Shown here: positions 40,503-51,775 of the stretch, piece after piece
Position numbering within the stretch: the stretch's first letter is position 1
How the letters are laid out: every line of letters starts with the position of its first letter
NCBI RefSeq assembly: GCF_000016785.1
Contig: NC_009486.1
Location: forward strand, 1,054,001 to 1,118,000
DNA: 64,000 nt
DNA from: Thermotoga petrophila RKU-1
Lineage (GTDB): Bacteria > Thermotogota > Thermotogae > Thermotogales > Thermotogaceae
Direction of reading: 5' to 3'
Notes under the pieces: generated by a model
What the model was told of the DNA's origin: nothing
The model's database searches: none
The model's input: only the letters and a program-made list of their open reading frames with translations
Translations under genes and position numbers: made by a program

Positions 40503-40534
40503 GAATGAAAAACCGGGACCTGAAAAGTCCCGGT
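40503..40534 (-). terminator. Terminator of tRNA-Ser
   Basis: An 8-bp stem ACCGGGAC / GTCCCGGT (40512-40534) with a 7-nt loop. On the minus strand it is followed by a T run (complement of GAAAAA). It sits between tRNA-Ser and rimP and may let a fraction of transcripts through. Confidence 0.78.
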
Positions 40535-40541
40535 CTTTCTC

Positions 40542-40632
40542 TGGCGGAGAGGGTGGGATTTGAACCCACGGGTGGCTTTTGACCACCACACGCTCTCCAG
40601 GCGTGCGCCTTAGACCCCTCGGCCACCTCTCC
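40542..40632 (-). tRNA. tRNA-Ser (GGA)
   Basis: A 91-nt tRNA with encoded CCA and a long variable arm, as expected for serine. On the minus strand the acceptor GGAGAGG (40632-40626) pairs with CCTCTCC (40552-40546), discriminator G, CCA at 40544-40542. The anticodon stem CACGC/GCGTG encloses CTGGAGA, anticodon GGA. The variable-arm stem GTGGTGGTC...GCCACC and the T arm GGTTCAAATC are clear. Confidence 0.96.
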
Positions 40633-40650
40633 TCTCCACACCAGAAAAAT

Positions 40651-40679
40651 ATTATACACTCAATCGTTTCCTTGTTCAA
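40651..40679 (-). promoter_or_regulatory. Promoter of tRNA-Ser
   Basis: On the minus strand TTGAAC (complement of 40674-40679) and TATAAT (complement of 40651-40656) are separated by exactly 17 bp. The -10 box ends 18 bp before the mature tRNA 5' end. Its layout matches the tRNA-Glu promoter at 49741. Confidence 0.85.
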
Positions 40680-40923
40680 GTTTTCATTTTTATTTTGAAG
40701 TATTTCCATATTCCCACAGCGAAAACAAAAGGTACGAGGTCAGATGAGACTCTCCGATACCGTCAGAAACTGCTTTCTTCTGTAATTGATATTCATAAAC
40801 ACGAAAATAATATGTAGATTTCATCCTTTACAAAACTGAAAATAACGGTGAAAAAACACTTCATATAAATCATTTCAAATAATCCTATAATTATGCTATC
40901 AAGAAAAAAGAGGAGGGTTCATC
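40680..40923 (+). promoter_or_regulatory. Control region upstream of argG
   Basis: A 244-bp non-coding stretch before the arginine operon. A consensus TATAAT is at 40886-40891, 32 bp before argG; I see no good -35 at the right distance. A weak ARG-box-like element, TGTAATTGATATTCATAA (40781-40798), has a good right half (ATTCAT) and a poor left half compared with the general ArgR box. Arginine operons of Thermotoga are known to be ArgR-controlled, so an operator is expected somewhere here. Confidence 0.42.
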
Positions 40924-42153
40924 ATGAAAGAGAAAGTTGTTCTTGCATACAGCGGTGGTCTCGATACTTCCGTCATTTTGAAGTGGCTCTGCGAAAAGGG
41001 CTTCGACGTGATAGCTTACGTTGCAAACGTTGGGCAGAAGGATGATTTCGATGCAATAAAGGAGAAAGCCTTGAAAACAGGCGCTTCAAAAGTCTACGTG
41101 GAAGACCTCAGAAGGGAATTCGTCACAGATTACATATTCACCGCACTCCTTGGAAACGCCATGTACGAAGGAAGGTACCTTCTTGGAACCGCTATTGCAA
41201 GACCTCTCATAGCCAAAAGACAGGTGGAAATAGCCGAGAAAGAAGGGGCACAGTACGTTGCGCACGGTGCGACCGGGAAAGGAAACGACCAGGTGAGGTT
41301 CGAGCTCACCTACGCCGCTTTGAATCCAAATCTCAAAGTTATCTCACCCTGGAAAGACCCCGAATTTCTCGCCAAATTCAAGGGCAGAACAGATCTCATA
41401 AACTACGCCATGGAGAAAGGGATTCCAATCAAAGTCTCCAAAAAAAGACCCTACAGCGAAGACGAAAACCTCATGCACATTTCCCACGAAGCGGGCAAAC
41501 TGGAGGATCCCGCTTACATACCTGATGAAGACGTGTTCACATGGACAGTCTCCCCAAAGGACGCTCCGGATGAAGAAACCTTGCTCGAGATCCATTTCGA
41601 AAACGGCATTCCGGTGAAAGTTGTGAACCTCAAAGATGGAACAGAGAAAACAGATCCCCTCGAACTCTTCGAATATCTGAACGAAGTAGGTGCGAAAAAC
41701 GGGGTGGGAAGACTCGACATGGTTGAAAACAGATTCATAGGTATAAAATCAAGGGGGGTGTACGAAACCCCAGGTGCGACGATCCTGTGGATCGCACACA
41801 GAGATCTCGAAGGAATCACCATGGACAAAGAAGTCATGCACCTGAGAGACATGCTCGCTCCGAAGTTCGCGGAGCTCATATACAACGGTTTCTGGTTTTC
41901 TCCAGAAATGGAGTTCCTCCTCGCAGCGTTCAGAAAAGCACAGGAGAACGTGACCGGAAAGGTGACAGTATCCATATACAAAGGAAACGTCATGCCCGTT
42001 GCGAGGTATTCACCGTATTCGCTGTACAATCCGGAACTTTCGAGCATGGACGTCGAAGGAGGATTCAATGCCACTGACTCGAAAGGCTTCATCAACATTC
42101 ACGCCCTGAGGTTGAAGGTCCACCAGCTCGTGAAAAAGGGGTATCAAAAATGA
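40924..42153 (+). CDS. argG: Argininosuccinate synthase
   Basis: Condenses citrulline and aspartate with ATP to argininosuccinate. 409 residues. The PP-loop motif [15 protein letters not shown] is at residues ~8-22, followed by YVANVGQ, the [12 protein letters not shown] substrate block and the WSVSP-like [11 protein letters not shown] stretch. ATG 40924 follows GAGGAGGG. It is the first gene of a six-gene operon, argGHCJBD, with stop-start overlaps or short gaps throughout. Confidence 0.96.
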   Translation: MKEKVVLAYSGGLDTSVILKWLCEKGFDVIAYVANVGQKDDFDAIKEKALKTGASKVYVEDLRREFVTDYIFTALLGNAMYEGRYLLGTAIARPLIAKRQVEIAEKEGAQYVAHGATGKGNDQVRFELTYAALNPNLKVISPWKDPEFLAKFKGRTDLINYAMEKGIPIKVSKKRPYSEDENLMHISHEAGKLEDPAYIPDEDVFTWTVSPKDAPDEETLLEIHFENGIPVKVVNLKDGTEKTDPLELFEYLNEVGAKNGVGRLDMVENRFIGIKSRGVYETPGATILWIAHRDLEGITMDKEVMHLRDMLAPKFAELIYNGFWFSPEMEFLLAAFRKAQENVTGKVTVSIYKGNVMPVARYSPYSLYNPELSSMDVEGGFNATDSKGFINIHALRLKVHQLVKKGYQK

Positions 42154-43346
42154 GCGAAAAACTCTGGGAAAAGGGCTACAAAGTCAACGAAGAAGTAGAA
42201 AAATTCACCGTCGGAGACGATTACGTAACGGACATGAAGATCATAGAATACGACATAAAGGCCTCCATAGTACACTCCAGGATGCTACACAAAATAGGCC
42301 TTCTGAGTGCGGAAGAACAAAAGAAAATAGAAGAAGCGCTCAGTGAACTCCTCAATCTTGTAAAAGAAGGAAAGTTCCAGATAAAACCGGAGGAGGAAGA
42401 CTGCCACACTGCCATCGAGAACTTCCTCGTGAAAAAGCTTGGAGAGATCGGAAAAAAGATACACACCGCTCGCTCAAGGAACGATCAGGTCTTAACCGCA
42501 CTGAGACTCATGTACAAGGAAGAATTGAAAGAGATAGAAAACCTCATCAGAGAGCTCCAAAAGAGCCTGGAAAGATTCATAGAAAAGTTCGGTGACGTGA
42601 AATTTCCAGGATACACCCACACCAGAAAGGCGATGCCAACTGATTTTGCAACGTGGGCTGGGGCGCTGAAAGACGCCCTCGAAGACGATCTGAAACTTCT
42701 AAAAACAACTTACGAAATCGTAGATCAATCTCCTCTGGGGACGGGAGCTGGCTACGGTGTTCCCATCGACATAGACAGAGAGTTCACAGCGAAAGAACTC
42801 GGATTCTCGAGGGTCCAGTGGAATCCCATCTACACCCAGAACAGCAGGGGAAAGTTCGAATATCTTATTCTTCACACGCTCTCTCAGATATCCTACGACT
42901 TGAACAGGTTCGCCTCCGATATCATATTCTTTTCTCTTCCAGAGATAGGTTATCTCAAACTGCCAAAAGAGCTCTGCACGGGAAGTTCCATCATGCCGCA
43001 CAAGATAAATCCGGATCCACTGGAACTCGTAAGGGCCTACCACCACGCGATAGTTTCGAAGATGCTGATGGCAGTCACTCTGCCGTCGAATCTCATCTTC
43101 GGCTACCACAGAGATTTCCAGCTTCTGAAGAAGCCGGTGATAGAGGCTTTCGAAGTTGTTAAGAATATCGTAAGAATAATGAAAATAATTTTTGACCATC
43201 TTGAAGTTGATAAAGAAAGATCTGAGTCTAGTATTACTGAGGAAGTACTGGCCACACACAGGGTCTATGAACTGGTGAAACAGGGGGTACCGTTCCGCGA
43301 CGCTTACAGGATGGTAGCGGAAAAGTACGGGAGGGAAAAAGATTGA
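42150..43346 (+). CDS. argH: Argininosuccinate lyase
   Basis: Cleaves argininosuccinate to arginine and fumarate. 398 residues of the aspartase/fumarase superfamily. The signature [19 protein letters not shown] near residue 280 holds the flexible catalytic loop; [16 protein letters not shown] near residue 107 and [13 protein letters not shown] are also diagnostic. ATG 42150 overlaps the argG stop (ATGA). The C-terminus ends with the usual [13 protein letters not shown] helix. Confidence 0.95.
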   Translation: MSEKLWEKGYKVNEEVEKFTVGDDYVTDMKIIEYDIKASIVHSRMLHKIGLLSAEEQKKIEEALSELLNLVKEGKFQIKPEEEDCHTAIENFLVKKLGEIGKKIHTARSRNDQVLTALRLMYKEELKEIENLIRELQKSLERFIEKFGDVKFPGYTHTRKAMPTDFATWAGALKDALEDDLKLLKTTYEIVDQSPLGTGAGYGVPIDIDREFTAKELGFSRVQWNPIYTQNSRGKFEYLILHTLSQISYDLNRFASDIIFFSLPEIGYLKLPKELCTGSSIMPHKINPDPLELVRAYHHAIVSKMLMAVTLPSNLIFGYHRDFQLLKKPVIEAFEVVKNIVRIMKIIFDHLEVDKERSESSITEEVLATHRVYELVKQGVPFRDAYRMVAEKYGREKD

Positions 43347-44362
43347 TCAGAGTTGGAATAATAGGTGCGACAGGTTACACAGGACTGGAGCTCGTCAGAC
43401 TTTTGAAAAACCACCCCGAAGCGAAGATAACCTATCTGTCCTCGAGAACCTACGCCGGAAAGAAACTTGAAGAAGTCTTTCCTTCGACACTGGAGAACAG
43501 TATTCTCAGCGAGTTCGATCCAGAGAAGGTCTCAAAGAACTGCGATGTTCTTTTCACCGCTCTTCCAGCCGGTGCGAGTTACGATCTCGTCAGAGAGCTC
43601 AAAGGTGTGAAGATAATAGATCTTGGTGCGGACTTTCGTTTCGACGACCCGGGAGTGTACAGAGAGTGGTACGGAAAAGAGTTGTCGGGATACGAGAACA
43701 TAAAAAGAGTTTACGGACTTCCAGAACTCCATCGTGAGGAGATAAAGAACGCTCAGGTGGTGGGAAACCCCGGATGTTACCCCACGAGCGTCATCCTCGC
43801 TCTCGCTCCCGCACTGAAGCGCAACCTTGTGGATCCGGAAACGATATTGGTCGACGCGAAATCTGGAGTTTCCGGAGCGGGAAGAAAAGAAAAGGTGGAT
43901 TATCTCTTTTCCGAGGTGAACGAAAGTCTCAGACCGTACAACGTGGCAAAACACAGACACGTTCCCGAAATGGAACAGGAACTCGAAAAGATCTCAGGGA
44001 AGAAAGTGAATGTGGTGTTCACTCCTCATCTCGTCCCTATGACTCGGGGAATCCTCTCGACGATATACGTAAAAACAGACAAATCCCTCGAAGAGATACA
44101 CGAAGCGTACCTCGAATTCTACAGGAATGAACCGTTCGTTCATGTTCTTCCCATGGGAATCTATCCTTCGACGAAGTGGTGCTATGGATCCAACCACGTC
44201 TTCATCGGTATGCAGATGGAAGAAAGAACAAACACGCTCATACTGATGAGCGCAATAGACAACCTCGTGAAGGGGGCGTCGGGACAGGCAGTTCAGAACA
44301 TGAATATCATGTTCGGTCTGGACGAGACGAAAGGGCTCGAATTCACTCCAATATATCCGTGA
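43343..44362 (+). CDS. argC: N-acetyl-gamma-glutamyl-phosphate reductase
   Basis: NADPH-dependent reduction of N-acetylglutamyl phosphate to the semialdehyde. 339 residues. The Rossmann motif [15 protein letters not shown] is at the N-terminus; the catalytic cysteine lies in [15 protein letters not shown] (~residue 149), and SGVSGAGRK and [11 protein letters not shown] follow. The TTG start at 43343 overlaps the argH stop (TTGA) and has GGGAGGG upstream. Confidence 0.95.
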   Translation: MIRVGIIGATGYTGLELVRLLKNHPEAKITYLSSRTYAGKKLEEVFPSTLENSILSEFDPEKVSKNCDVLFTALPAGASYDLVRELKGVKIIDLGADFRFDDPGVYREWYGKELSGYENIKRVYGLPELHREEIKNAQVVGNPGCYPTSVILALAPALKRNLVDPETILVDAKSGVSGAGRKEKVDYLFSEVNESLRPYNVAKHRHVPEMEQELEKISGKKVNVVFTPHLVPMTRGILSTIYVKTDKSLEEIHEAYLEFYRNEPFVHVLPMGIYPSTKWCYGSNHVFIGMQMEERTNTLILMSAIDNLVKGASGQAVQNMNIMFGLDETKGLEFTPIYP

Positions 44363-44378
44363 AAGGGGTTGGAAAAGA

Positions 44379-47577
<3,199 letters not shown>

Positions 47578-47610
47578 AAGGGAGGCAAAGCCTCCCTCAT
47601 TTTTTCTTCT
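47578..47610. terminator. Terminator between argD and the zinc-ribbon gene (probably bidirectional)
   Basis: A 7-bp stem GGGAGGC / GCCTCCC (47580-47596) with AAA loop, followed on the + strand by TCATTTTTTC. The minus-strand gene ends at 47597, directly beside it, and AATTTGAAA before the stem gives a weaker T tract on that strand. Confidence 0.82.
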
Positions 47611-47779
47611 TTTTTTTGCTTTCTTCCTCTTCTTTTTCCATTTCCATCACTTCTCCTTCTTCACCCAGCTGTTCGAGCTCTCCACCGCATTTTTCGCAGT
47701 ACTTGTTCAGCTGATATTCGATGGACGTTGCAGAGTAGTAGATTGCCCCGCATTTTTTGCATCTGTATATGTAAGGCAT
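47597..47779 (-). CDS. Small zinc-ribbon protein
   Basis: A 60-residue protein with two CxxC pairs, CKKC at residues 7-10 and CEKC at ~33-36, forming a rubredoxin-knuckle zinc ribbon, followed by a very acidic stretch and a C-terminal run of Lys. ATG 47779 has AAGGGGGTG upstream, so translation is well supported. No further function can be read; such proteins are often nucleic-acid or protein-binding adaptors. Confidence 0.72.
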   Translation of the reverse strand: MPYIYRCKKCGAIYYSATSIEYQLNKYCEKCGGELEQLGEEGEVMEMEKEEEESKKKKKK

Positions 47780-47865
47780 GAAAACACCCCCTTGTGAGTA
47801 TTACCGCGTCTTGTGAGCCTTCGCTTCGCTTCTGTAGTATATTCTAATACTTTATTTGGACAGTT

Positions 47866-48686
47866 TCAAGTTTTTAGAATGAATAATACAAGTCCTATTA
47901 CTGCAACTATAAAACCGATGGCTTCAAAAAATGTCACAGCTTCACCCAGAAGAAGAAAAGACCACAGGACAGAAAGAACCGGTTCTCCAACCAGAACAAC
48001 ACTCACCACACTTGAGGAAAAATATCTGAGCGAGAGATTGATGAAAAGATACCCCAGAAACGAACATCCCACCCCCAGACCGATTAGGATGAACCACTCT
48101 TTCGTTTCAACGACCCCGAACGATGGCACAAGAAAAGCCAGAACAGCTGAAGCTAAAGCGTGCGTTCTCAGACTGAACTCCATACTTCCCATGGCCCTGT
48201 TCAGGTATCTTCCAAGAACAAGGTACCCACAAAAGAACACCACACCAACAACTGCAAGCAAATCACCCCTCGAAACACCTGAAAAACCCTCTTTTCCAGC
48301 AAGAGCCAGTACCACCCCCGTAACAACCGTGCTTCCCGTGACAATTCTGAAAGAACTGATCCTTTCTCCATAGATCAGCCACGAGAGCAATCCCGTCAAA
48401 ACAGGCTGAAGCGTCAAAGGTATAACAGCTCCGGCAACGGTGGTGTGGTTGAAGGCGGAAACCCAGAAAAAAAGTGCATCGCAAGGAAAAAGCCAGCAAT
48501 CAAGGAAAGCATCTCCTTCTTCAAAGAAAAAAGCCCGACTCTTCTCTTCACCAGAAAGAAAAGCAATGAAGCAATGAAAACTCTGTAGAAAGCGATGGTT
48601 GTAGGTGGAAGAGAAGAGAGCTTTATGAATATCCCTGAAAAGGACGCCACTAAAACACTGAGTAAAAGATAGAAAACGGGTTTCAA
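47866..48686 (-). pseudogene. EamA/DMT-family transporter, frameshifted
   Basis: Two overlapping minus-strand frames together spell one ten-helix drug/metabolite transporter. The N-terminal part (LKPVFYLLLSVLVASFSGIF, LPPTTIAFYRVFIASLLFFLV) breaks after AMHFF at an A7/T7 run (48467-48473). One extra base there would restore FFWVSAFNHTTVAGAVIPLTLQPV and join the second half, which contains the second EamA repeat (ALRTHALASAV-like, GEPVLSVLWSFLLLGEAVTFFEAIGF). The likely start is TTG 48686, with GAGGGATGTGA upstream. The substrate would be unknown. It may be a true pseudogene, a phase-variable gene or a base-calling error in a homopolymer. Confidence 0.78.
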
Positions 48687-48737
48687 GTGCTTCACATCCC
48701 TCGATAGCGTTGCTGAGTCGTTTATCATTTTACAATA

Positions 48738-48778
48738 TCAAGCCAGAGGCAGGGGTTCGAATCCCCTTGGGAATGCCA
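48738..48778 (+). repeat. Partial copy of the tRNA-Glu 3' half
   Basis: Positions 48738-48771 are identical over 34 bp to 49826-49859 of the intact tRNA-Glu, covering the anticodon-loop end, variable loop, T arm and part of the acceptor. The match then breaks (AAT instead of GGC) and GCCA resumes. No 5' half is present. Such 34-bp tRNA 3' duplications are typical attachment-site scars of integrases, but here the scar lies upstream of the intact gene. Confidence 0.85.
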
Positions 48779-48835
48779 AACACATAGAACGATAAGAACT
48801 TTCCTCAAAATTTCATGAAATCGTTTATTAATAAC

Positions 48836-48891
48836 TTGACGTTGACTCACAAGATGGTATAACATATGAACAGATGATAATATATTCATGT
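48836..48891 (+). promoter_or_regulatory. Promoter and candidate ArsR operator
   Basis: TTGACG (48836-48841) and TATAAC (48858-48863) are 16 bp apart, a good promoter for the ArsR gene. Immediately downstream, ATATGAACA (48864-48872) and TATTCATG (48883-48890) form an imperfect inverted repeat close to the SmtB/ArsR type operator half-site. The position, right after the -10 box, suits autorepression. Confidence 0.5.
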
Positions 48892-48973
48892 ATTTGTTTA
48901 GGGATGATAACTTTTGAAATAGAAAACGAGTTCAATCTGGAAAGATTTGCCTGCAAACGATGGATAGAAGCAA

Positions 48974-49219
48974 ATGATGAATCCAACAAGACTCAGAATA
49001 TTGCTCCTCCTCTCGAAAAAAGACATGTGCGTTGGAAAGATAGCCGAGATCCTGAGGATGGATCAATCGGCAGTGTCAGCTCAGCTCAAAGTTTTGCGCC
49101 ACTTAAATCTCGTAAAAGCCAAACGTCACGGTAGGTACATGCGGTACAAACTGAACAACAAACACGTCAGAAATATACTAAGGGAAGGTTTTAAGTACGT
49201 TTTAAAAACTTCCCAATGA
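48974..49219 (+). CDS. ArsR-family winged-helix regulator (N-terminus uncertain)
   Basis: An 81-residue helix-turn-helix protein: MNPTRLRILLLLSKK (first core helix), then CVGKIAEILRMDQSAVSAQLKVLRHLNLVKAKRHGRYMRYKL, the HTH and wing of ArsR/SmtB repressors. The usual N-terminal dimer helix is missing. No clear Shine-Dalgarno site precedes ATG 48974. A second frame just upstream (ATG 48904) encodes a plausible N-terminal helix (ENEFNLERFACKRWIEA), so a one-base frameshift near 48965 may have split the gene. One Cys (DMCVG) lies near the DNA-binding helix, as in the arsenic or metal-sensing motif ELCVC. It overlaps the SPW protein ribosome site. Confidence 0.65.
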   Translation: MMNPTRLRILLLLSKKDMCVGKIAEILRMDQSAVSAQLKVLRHLNLVKAKRHGRYMRYKLNNKHVRNILREGFKYVLKTSQ

Positions 49220-49233
49220 GAGGAGGGATCGGT

Positions 49234-49560
49234 ATGTCTTGGAGAGGTTGGATTGTTCTTATCTTCTCGCTCTGGTTGATCGTTGCTTCCCTCATTCCTG
49301 GAATCGTCGGCAGCAAAGGAGCGAACATTGCGGATTTTCTCATCGTCGGTGTTGTTCTTCTCATAGCAGGTATTTTCATGCTTGGGACCTCAAAAGTTGC
49401 CGGCTGGATTGAGCTTCTGCTGGGAATCTGGTTGATCATAGCCGCTTTCATTCCGGGTATAACCGGTTCCAAAGGAGCAGCACTTGCAAACGGCCTCGTA
49501 GTTGGTATCATCGCTTTGATCTTTGCTTTCTTCGACAGAAAGAAGCAGGAAGGAAAATAG
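49234..49560 (+). CDS. SPW-repeat-like small membrane protein
   Basis: A 108-residue protein made of two similar halves, each with two membrane helices: GWIVLIFSLWLIVASLIPGIVGSKGANIADFL and GWIELLLGIWLIIAAFIPGITGSKGAALANGL. This tandem W-x-W/L-I-x-P pattern fits the SPW repeat family of small membrane proteins of unknown function. ATG 49234 has GGAGGGATC upstream; the preceding ArsR gene ends 15 bp earlier, so the regulator probably controls it. It ends at a terminator. Confidence 0.7.
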   Translation: MSWRGWIVLIFSLWLIVASLIPGIVGSKGANIADFLIVGVVLLIAGIFMLGTSKVAGWIELLLGIWLIIAAFIPGITGSKGAALANGLVVGIIALIFAFFDRKKQEGK

Positions 49561-49590
49561 CGGGGCCCCTCGTGGCCCCTTGATTTTTGG
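49561..49590 (+). terminator. Terminator of the ArsR-SPW unit
   Basis: Stem GGGGCC / GGCCCC with loop CCTCGT (49562-49579), followed by TTGATTTTT. It begins 1 bp after the SPW gene stop. Confidence 0.8.
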
Positions 49591-49740
49591 AGGAACACTG
49601 GAAGTTATTAAATCGTACTGGTAAACCGGTTGCTATACTGAACAAATGAACTACGAGTGTGATTCTGGGATCAAAAAGATAGAAGACAGTAATTCACATG
49701 AAGCATTATCCCGTAACGATTTATTTACATCCTCGACCAC

Positions 49741-49769
49741 TTGAACTGTTCTGTATTTTATAGTATATT
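49741..49769 (+). promoter_or_regulatory. Promoter of tRNA-Glu
   Basis: TTGAAC (49741-49746) and TATATT (49764-49769), spacer 17 bp, 21 bp before the tRNA. The -35 box and spacing are the same as for tRNA-Ser at 40651-40679. The 150 bp between the preceding terminator and this promoter show nothing else I can support. Confidence 0.8.
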
Positions 49770-49790
49770 TCTTTCTGGTGCACACTTCAT

Positions 49791-49866
49791 GCCCCCATCG
49801 TCTAGCGGCCTAGGACACTGGCCTTTCAAGCCAGAGGCAGGGGTTCGAATCCCCTTGGGGGCGCCA
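49791..49866 (+). tRNA. tRNA-Glu (TTC)
   Basis: A 76-nt cloverleaf with encoded CCA. The acceptor GCCCCCA pairs with TGGGGGC, discriminator G at 49863, CCA at 49864-49866. The anticodon stem CTGGC/GCCAG encloses CTTTCAA, anticodon TTC. The T arm is AGGGGTTCGAATCCCCT. A 34-bp segment of its 3' half recurs at 48738. Confidence 0.97.
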
Positions 49867-49873
49867 GAGATCG

Positions 49874-49909
49874 AAGGGATGCCAGAGGAGCATCCCTTTT
49901 GTTTTTTTA
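49874..49909 (+). terminator. Terminator of tRNA-Glu
   Basis: Stem AAGGGATGC / GCATCCCTT (49874-49898) with a 7-nt loop, followed by TTGTTTTTTTA. On the minus strand it also lies just past the YkgJ-type gene and could serve it. Confidence 0.85.
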
Positions 49910-49914
49910 TTCAT

Positions 49915-50460
49915 TCATGCACTTCTGCGTTTGAACGCCGGGAAAATCCGATAGTAAACGTATTCCAAAGCTTTTTTCAGTGCGATATTTATGGGATATC
50001 TTTCCTGTGCGAGGAAGAAATCTATGGCGAGCAGTTTTGAGTACATTTCGCTGCAGTTTGGAAGGGTTTCAATGAAACTGGAAAGCGCAGGTTTCAGATA
50101 TTTACATCCCCACACTTCTGGTTTTTCCTTTCTAAGAACGTAACTTCCCGAGAAGAGACGACACACCATAGGTCTGAAAGAGTGATACAAACAACCACCA
50201 CGCTCAGAATGTGGATCGAAGAGTACACATCGATCCATTTCATCAACATTTTCAAGGATCTCTAACCACTTCTCTATCGAATCGTTTTGCAAGAGATGAA
50301 TTGCGAGGGGAACAAATTCAAGAACGGTAACCTCAATATTAACAGAGGGAGTATTACAACACTCCCTGCATCCGCCACAGGTAGGAAGGTCTTTCTGAAC
50401 ACCATCCAGTTCCTCGTAAAGCTTTATAACCTGTAGAGAAAGCTCTATTAGTCTTTCCAC
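49915..50460 (-). CDS. YkgJ-type CxxCxxCC cysteine-cluster protein
   Basis: A 181-residue protein with the N-terminal CGGCRECC motif (~residues 28-35) and further conserved cysteines in DRCVLFD, GGCLYHSFRPMVCRLF and EVWGC. This set defines the YkgJ (CxxCxxCC) family, proposed to bind zinc or an iron-sulfur cluster; biochemical function is unclear. The GTG start at 50460 has no strong ribosome site, in contrast with almost all other genes here, so expression may be low or the start mis-set. It is followed by the tRNA-Glu terminator. Confidence 0.78.
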   Translation of the reverse strand: MERLIELSLQVIKLYEELDGVQKDLPTCGGCRECCNTPSVNIEVTVLEFVPLAIHLLQNDSIEKWLEILENVDEMDRCVLFDPHSERGGCLYHSFRPMVCRLFSGSYVLRKEKPEVWGCKYLKPALSSFIETLPNCSEMYSKLLAIDFFLAQERYPINIALKKALEYVYYRIFPAFKRRSA

Positions 50461-50537
50461 GAAGGATATTTATAACTCGCTGAAGTTAAAAAAACAGATA
50501 AGAGTTTTGAAAAAAAGAAGGAATAAAAATTGAAAAA

Positions 50538-51389
50538 TCATGAACGAAGCAAATAAGGTGTTCTCATTTCCTTTGCTCTATACATTCGCATATCTGCTAC
50601 TTTCAGAAGTTCTTCAAGATTTTCTCCGTCTTCAGGAAATCTGGCAACTCCTATGTTCGATGCAACAGTTAAAGTTGTGTTCCCCACTCTGATGGGTTCT
50701 CTGAAGGTGGAAAGAATCCTTTCCAGGAAGAATTTCAGATACTCTTCTTTCATATCGTAGAGGAGAATGGTAAACTCATCGCCACCGTATCGAGCCACCA
50801 CATCGCTCCTTCTTACCCTGTCCAAAATCCTTCTCGAAACTGTCTTTAACACCTCATCACCTGTCAGGTGACCGTATGTATCATTTATTGCCTTAAATCC
50901 AGCAAGATCCAAGAAAAGAACGAATGCCTTCTTTCCTTCACGCTTTGCCAAGTCCAGATATTTGTTTCCCAACTCGAAGAGATAGCGTCTGTTTGGAAGT
51001 CCTGTCAGTGGATCGTGATAGGCCATGTATTCCAGTTCTTTTATACCAAACGAAAGATCTTCCCTTTCAAAGGTCGTCAGCAGAGTCTGAATCAAAAGAA
51101 GAGCATCTTTGCTCAAAGGCCTTTTTAGATATAGGATCAAAGACCTTCTATACTTACTGTCTTTCAATACTGAGATAATTGCAGATGTGCTACTACATAC
51201 ATTGATAAGATGAGTCAGTTCCTCTGAAGTAAAGAAAAACCCCTCTTTGAAAAAGGGAGGGACTTTCCCCTCGGAAACTCTCACAGAGAGCTTTCCATTC
51301 TCACTGTCGCTTTCCAGAAGAACAAAACCAATTACAGGTTGTAAAGAATAAAACACTTTTTTCAAAAATTCAAAATGACCGTTATTCAC
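50538..51389 (-). CDS. GGDEF diguanylate cyclase with unrecognised N-terminal domain
   Basis: 283 residues. The C-terminal GGDEF domain is complete: HDPLTGLPNRRYLFELG, DLAGFKAINDTYGHLTGDEVL, the active site RYGGDEF and IGVARFPEDGENLEELLKVADMRMYRAK. Five residues before GGDEF is RRSD, the RxxD inhibitory site for product feedback. Residues ~1-110 form a small alpha/beta sensor domain, possibly GAF-like, with no clear motif and no membrane segment. It should make cyclic di-GMP in the cytoplasm. I prefer GTG 51389 over GTG 51398 because the AGAAGGTGA ribosome site overlaps the latter. Confidence 0.9.
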   Translation of the reverse strand: MNNGHFEFLKKVFYSLQPVIGFVLLESDSENGKLSVRVSEGKVPPFFKEGFFFTSEELTHLINVCSSTSAIISVLKDSKYRRSLILYLKRPLSKDALLLIQTLLTTFEREDLSFGIKELEYMAYHDPLTGLPNRRYLFELGNKYLDLAKREGKKAFVLFLDLAGFKAINDTYGHLTGDEVLKTVSRRILDRVRRSDVVARYGGDEFTILLYDMKEEYLKFFLERILSTFREPIRVGNTTLTVASNIGVARFPEDGENLEELLKVADMRMYRAKEMRTPYLLRS

Positions 51390-51535
51390 AGTTGTCACCT
51401 TCTGAGATTCAACTTTTTATTGTCTGAATTTTATCACAGTATTCTTTCAAAAATGACAGAAAAATAGCCTCGCAAGCCCTTCCGCTTCAGTGGGACTGGT
51501 GAGAGGCTTGTTGGTCATGTTCGTGTTATGATTGG

Positions 51536-51775
51536 GTGTTGTCGCTATCGATCCAACCGGATCATGTGCATCTTTTTGTTTCTGCGCCTCCTCGGTTAGC
51601 TCCGGCACAAATAGTCAACCTGTTCAAAGGGGTGTCTTCAAAAAAGCTTCTCGAAAAATTCCCGCACCTGAGAACAAGAGAAGAATTGTGGAGCAGAACA
51701 TACTATGTGGGCTCAGCGGGCACCGTTTCAGAAGAAACCATCAGGAGGTACATTGAAGAGTGTCAAGATATGTGA
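51536..51775 (+). pseudogene. tnpA (Y1 HUH transposase), N-terminal deletion
   Basis: 79 residues remain of about 135. PDHVHLFVSAPP contains the HUH motif that holds the metal, and the helix RRYIEECQ carries the catalytic tyrosine. The N-terminal half (first beta strands, ~50-55 residues) is gone; the frame runs directly out of the left-end sequence. A one-residue register of KGVSSKKLLEKFPHLR is as in functional relatives. No ribosome site. Confidence 0.8.

Noticed and set aside
40481-40591. N-terminal extension of RimP
   Set aside because: It runs through the terminator and into tRNA-Ser; ATG 40480 has its own ribosome site.
47813-48373. 186-codon + strand frame opposite the EamA gene
   Set aside because: It is the antisense shadow of a real membrane-protein frame, with no ribosome site and atypical Thr/Arg-rich composition.
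48874-49134. + strand 86-codon frame overlapping the ArsR gene as a separate protein
   Set aside because: Only its first ~35 codons look protein-like, and these fit better as the displaced N-terminus of the ArsR gene.
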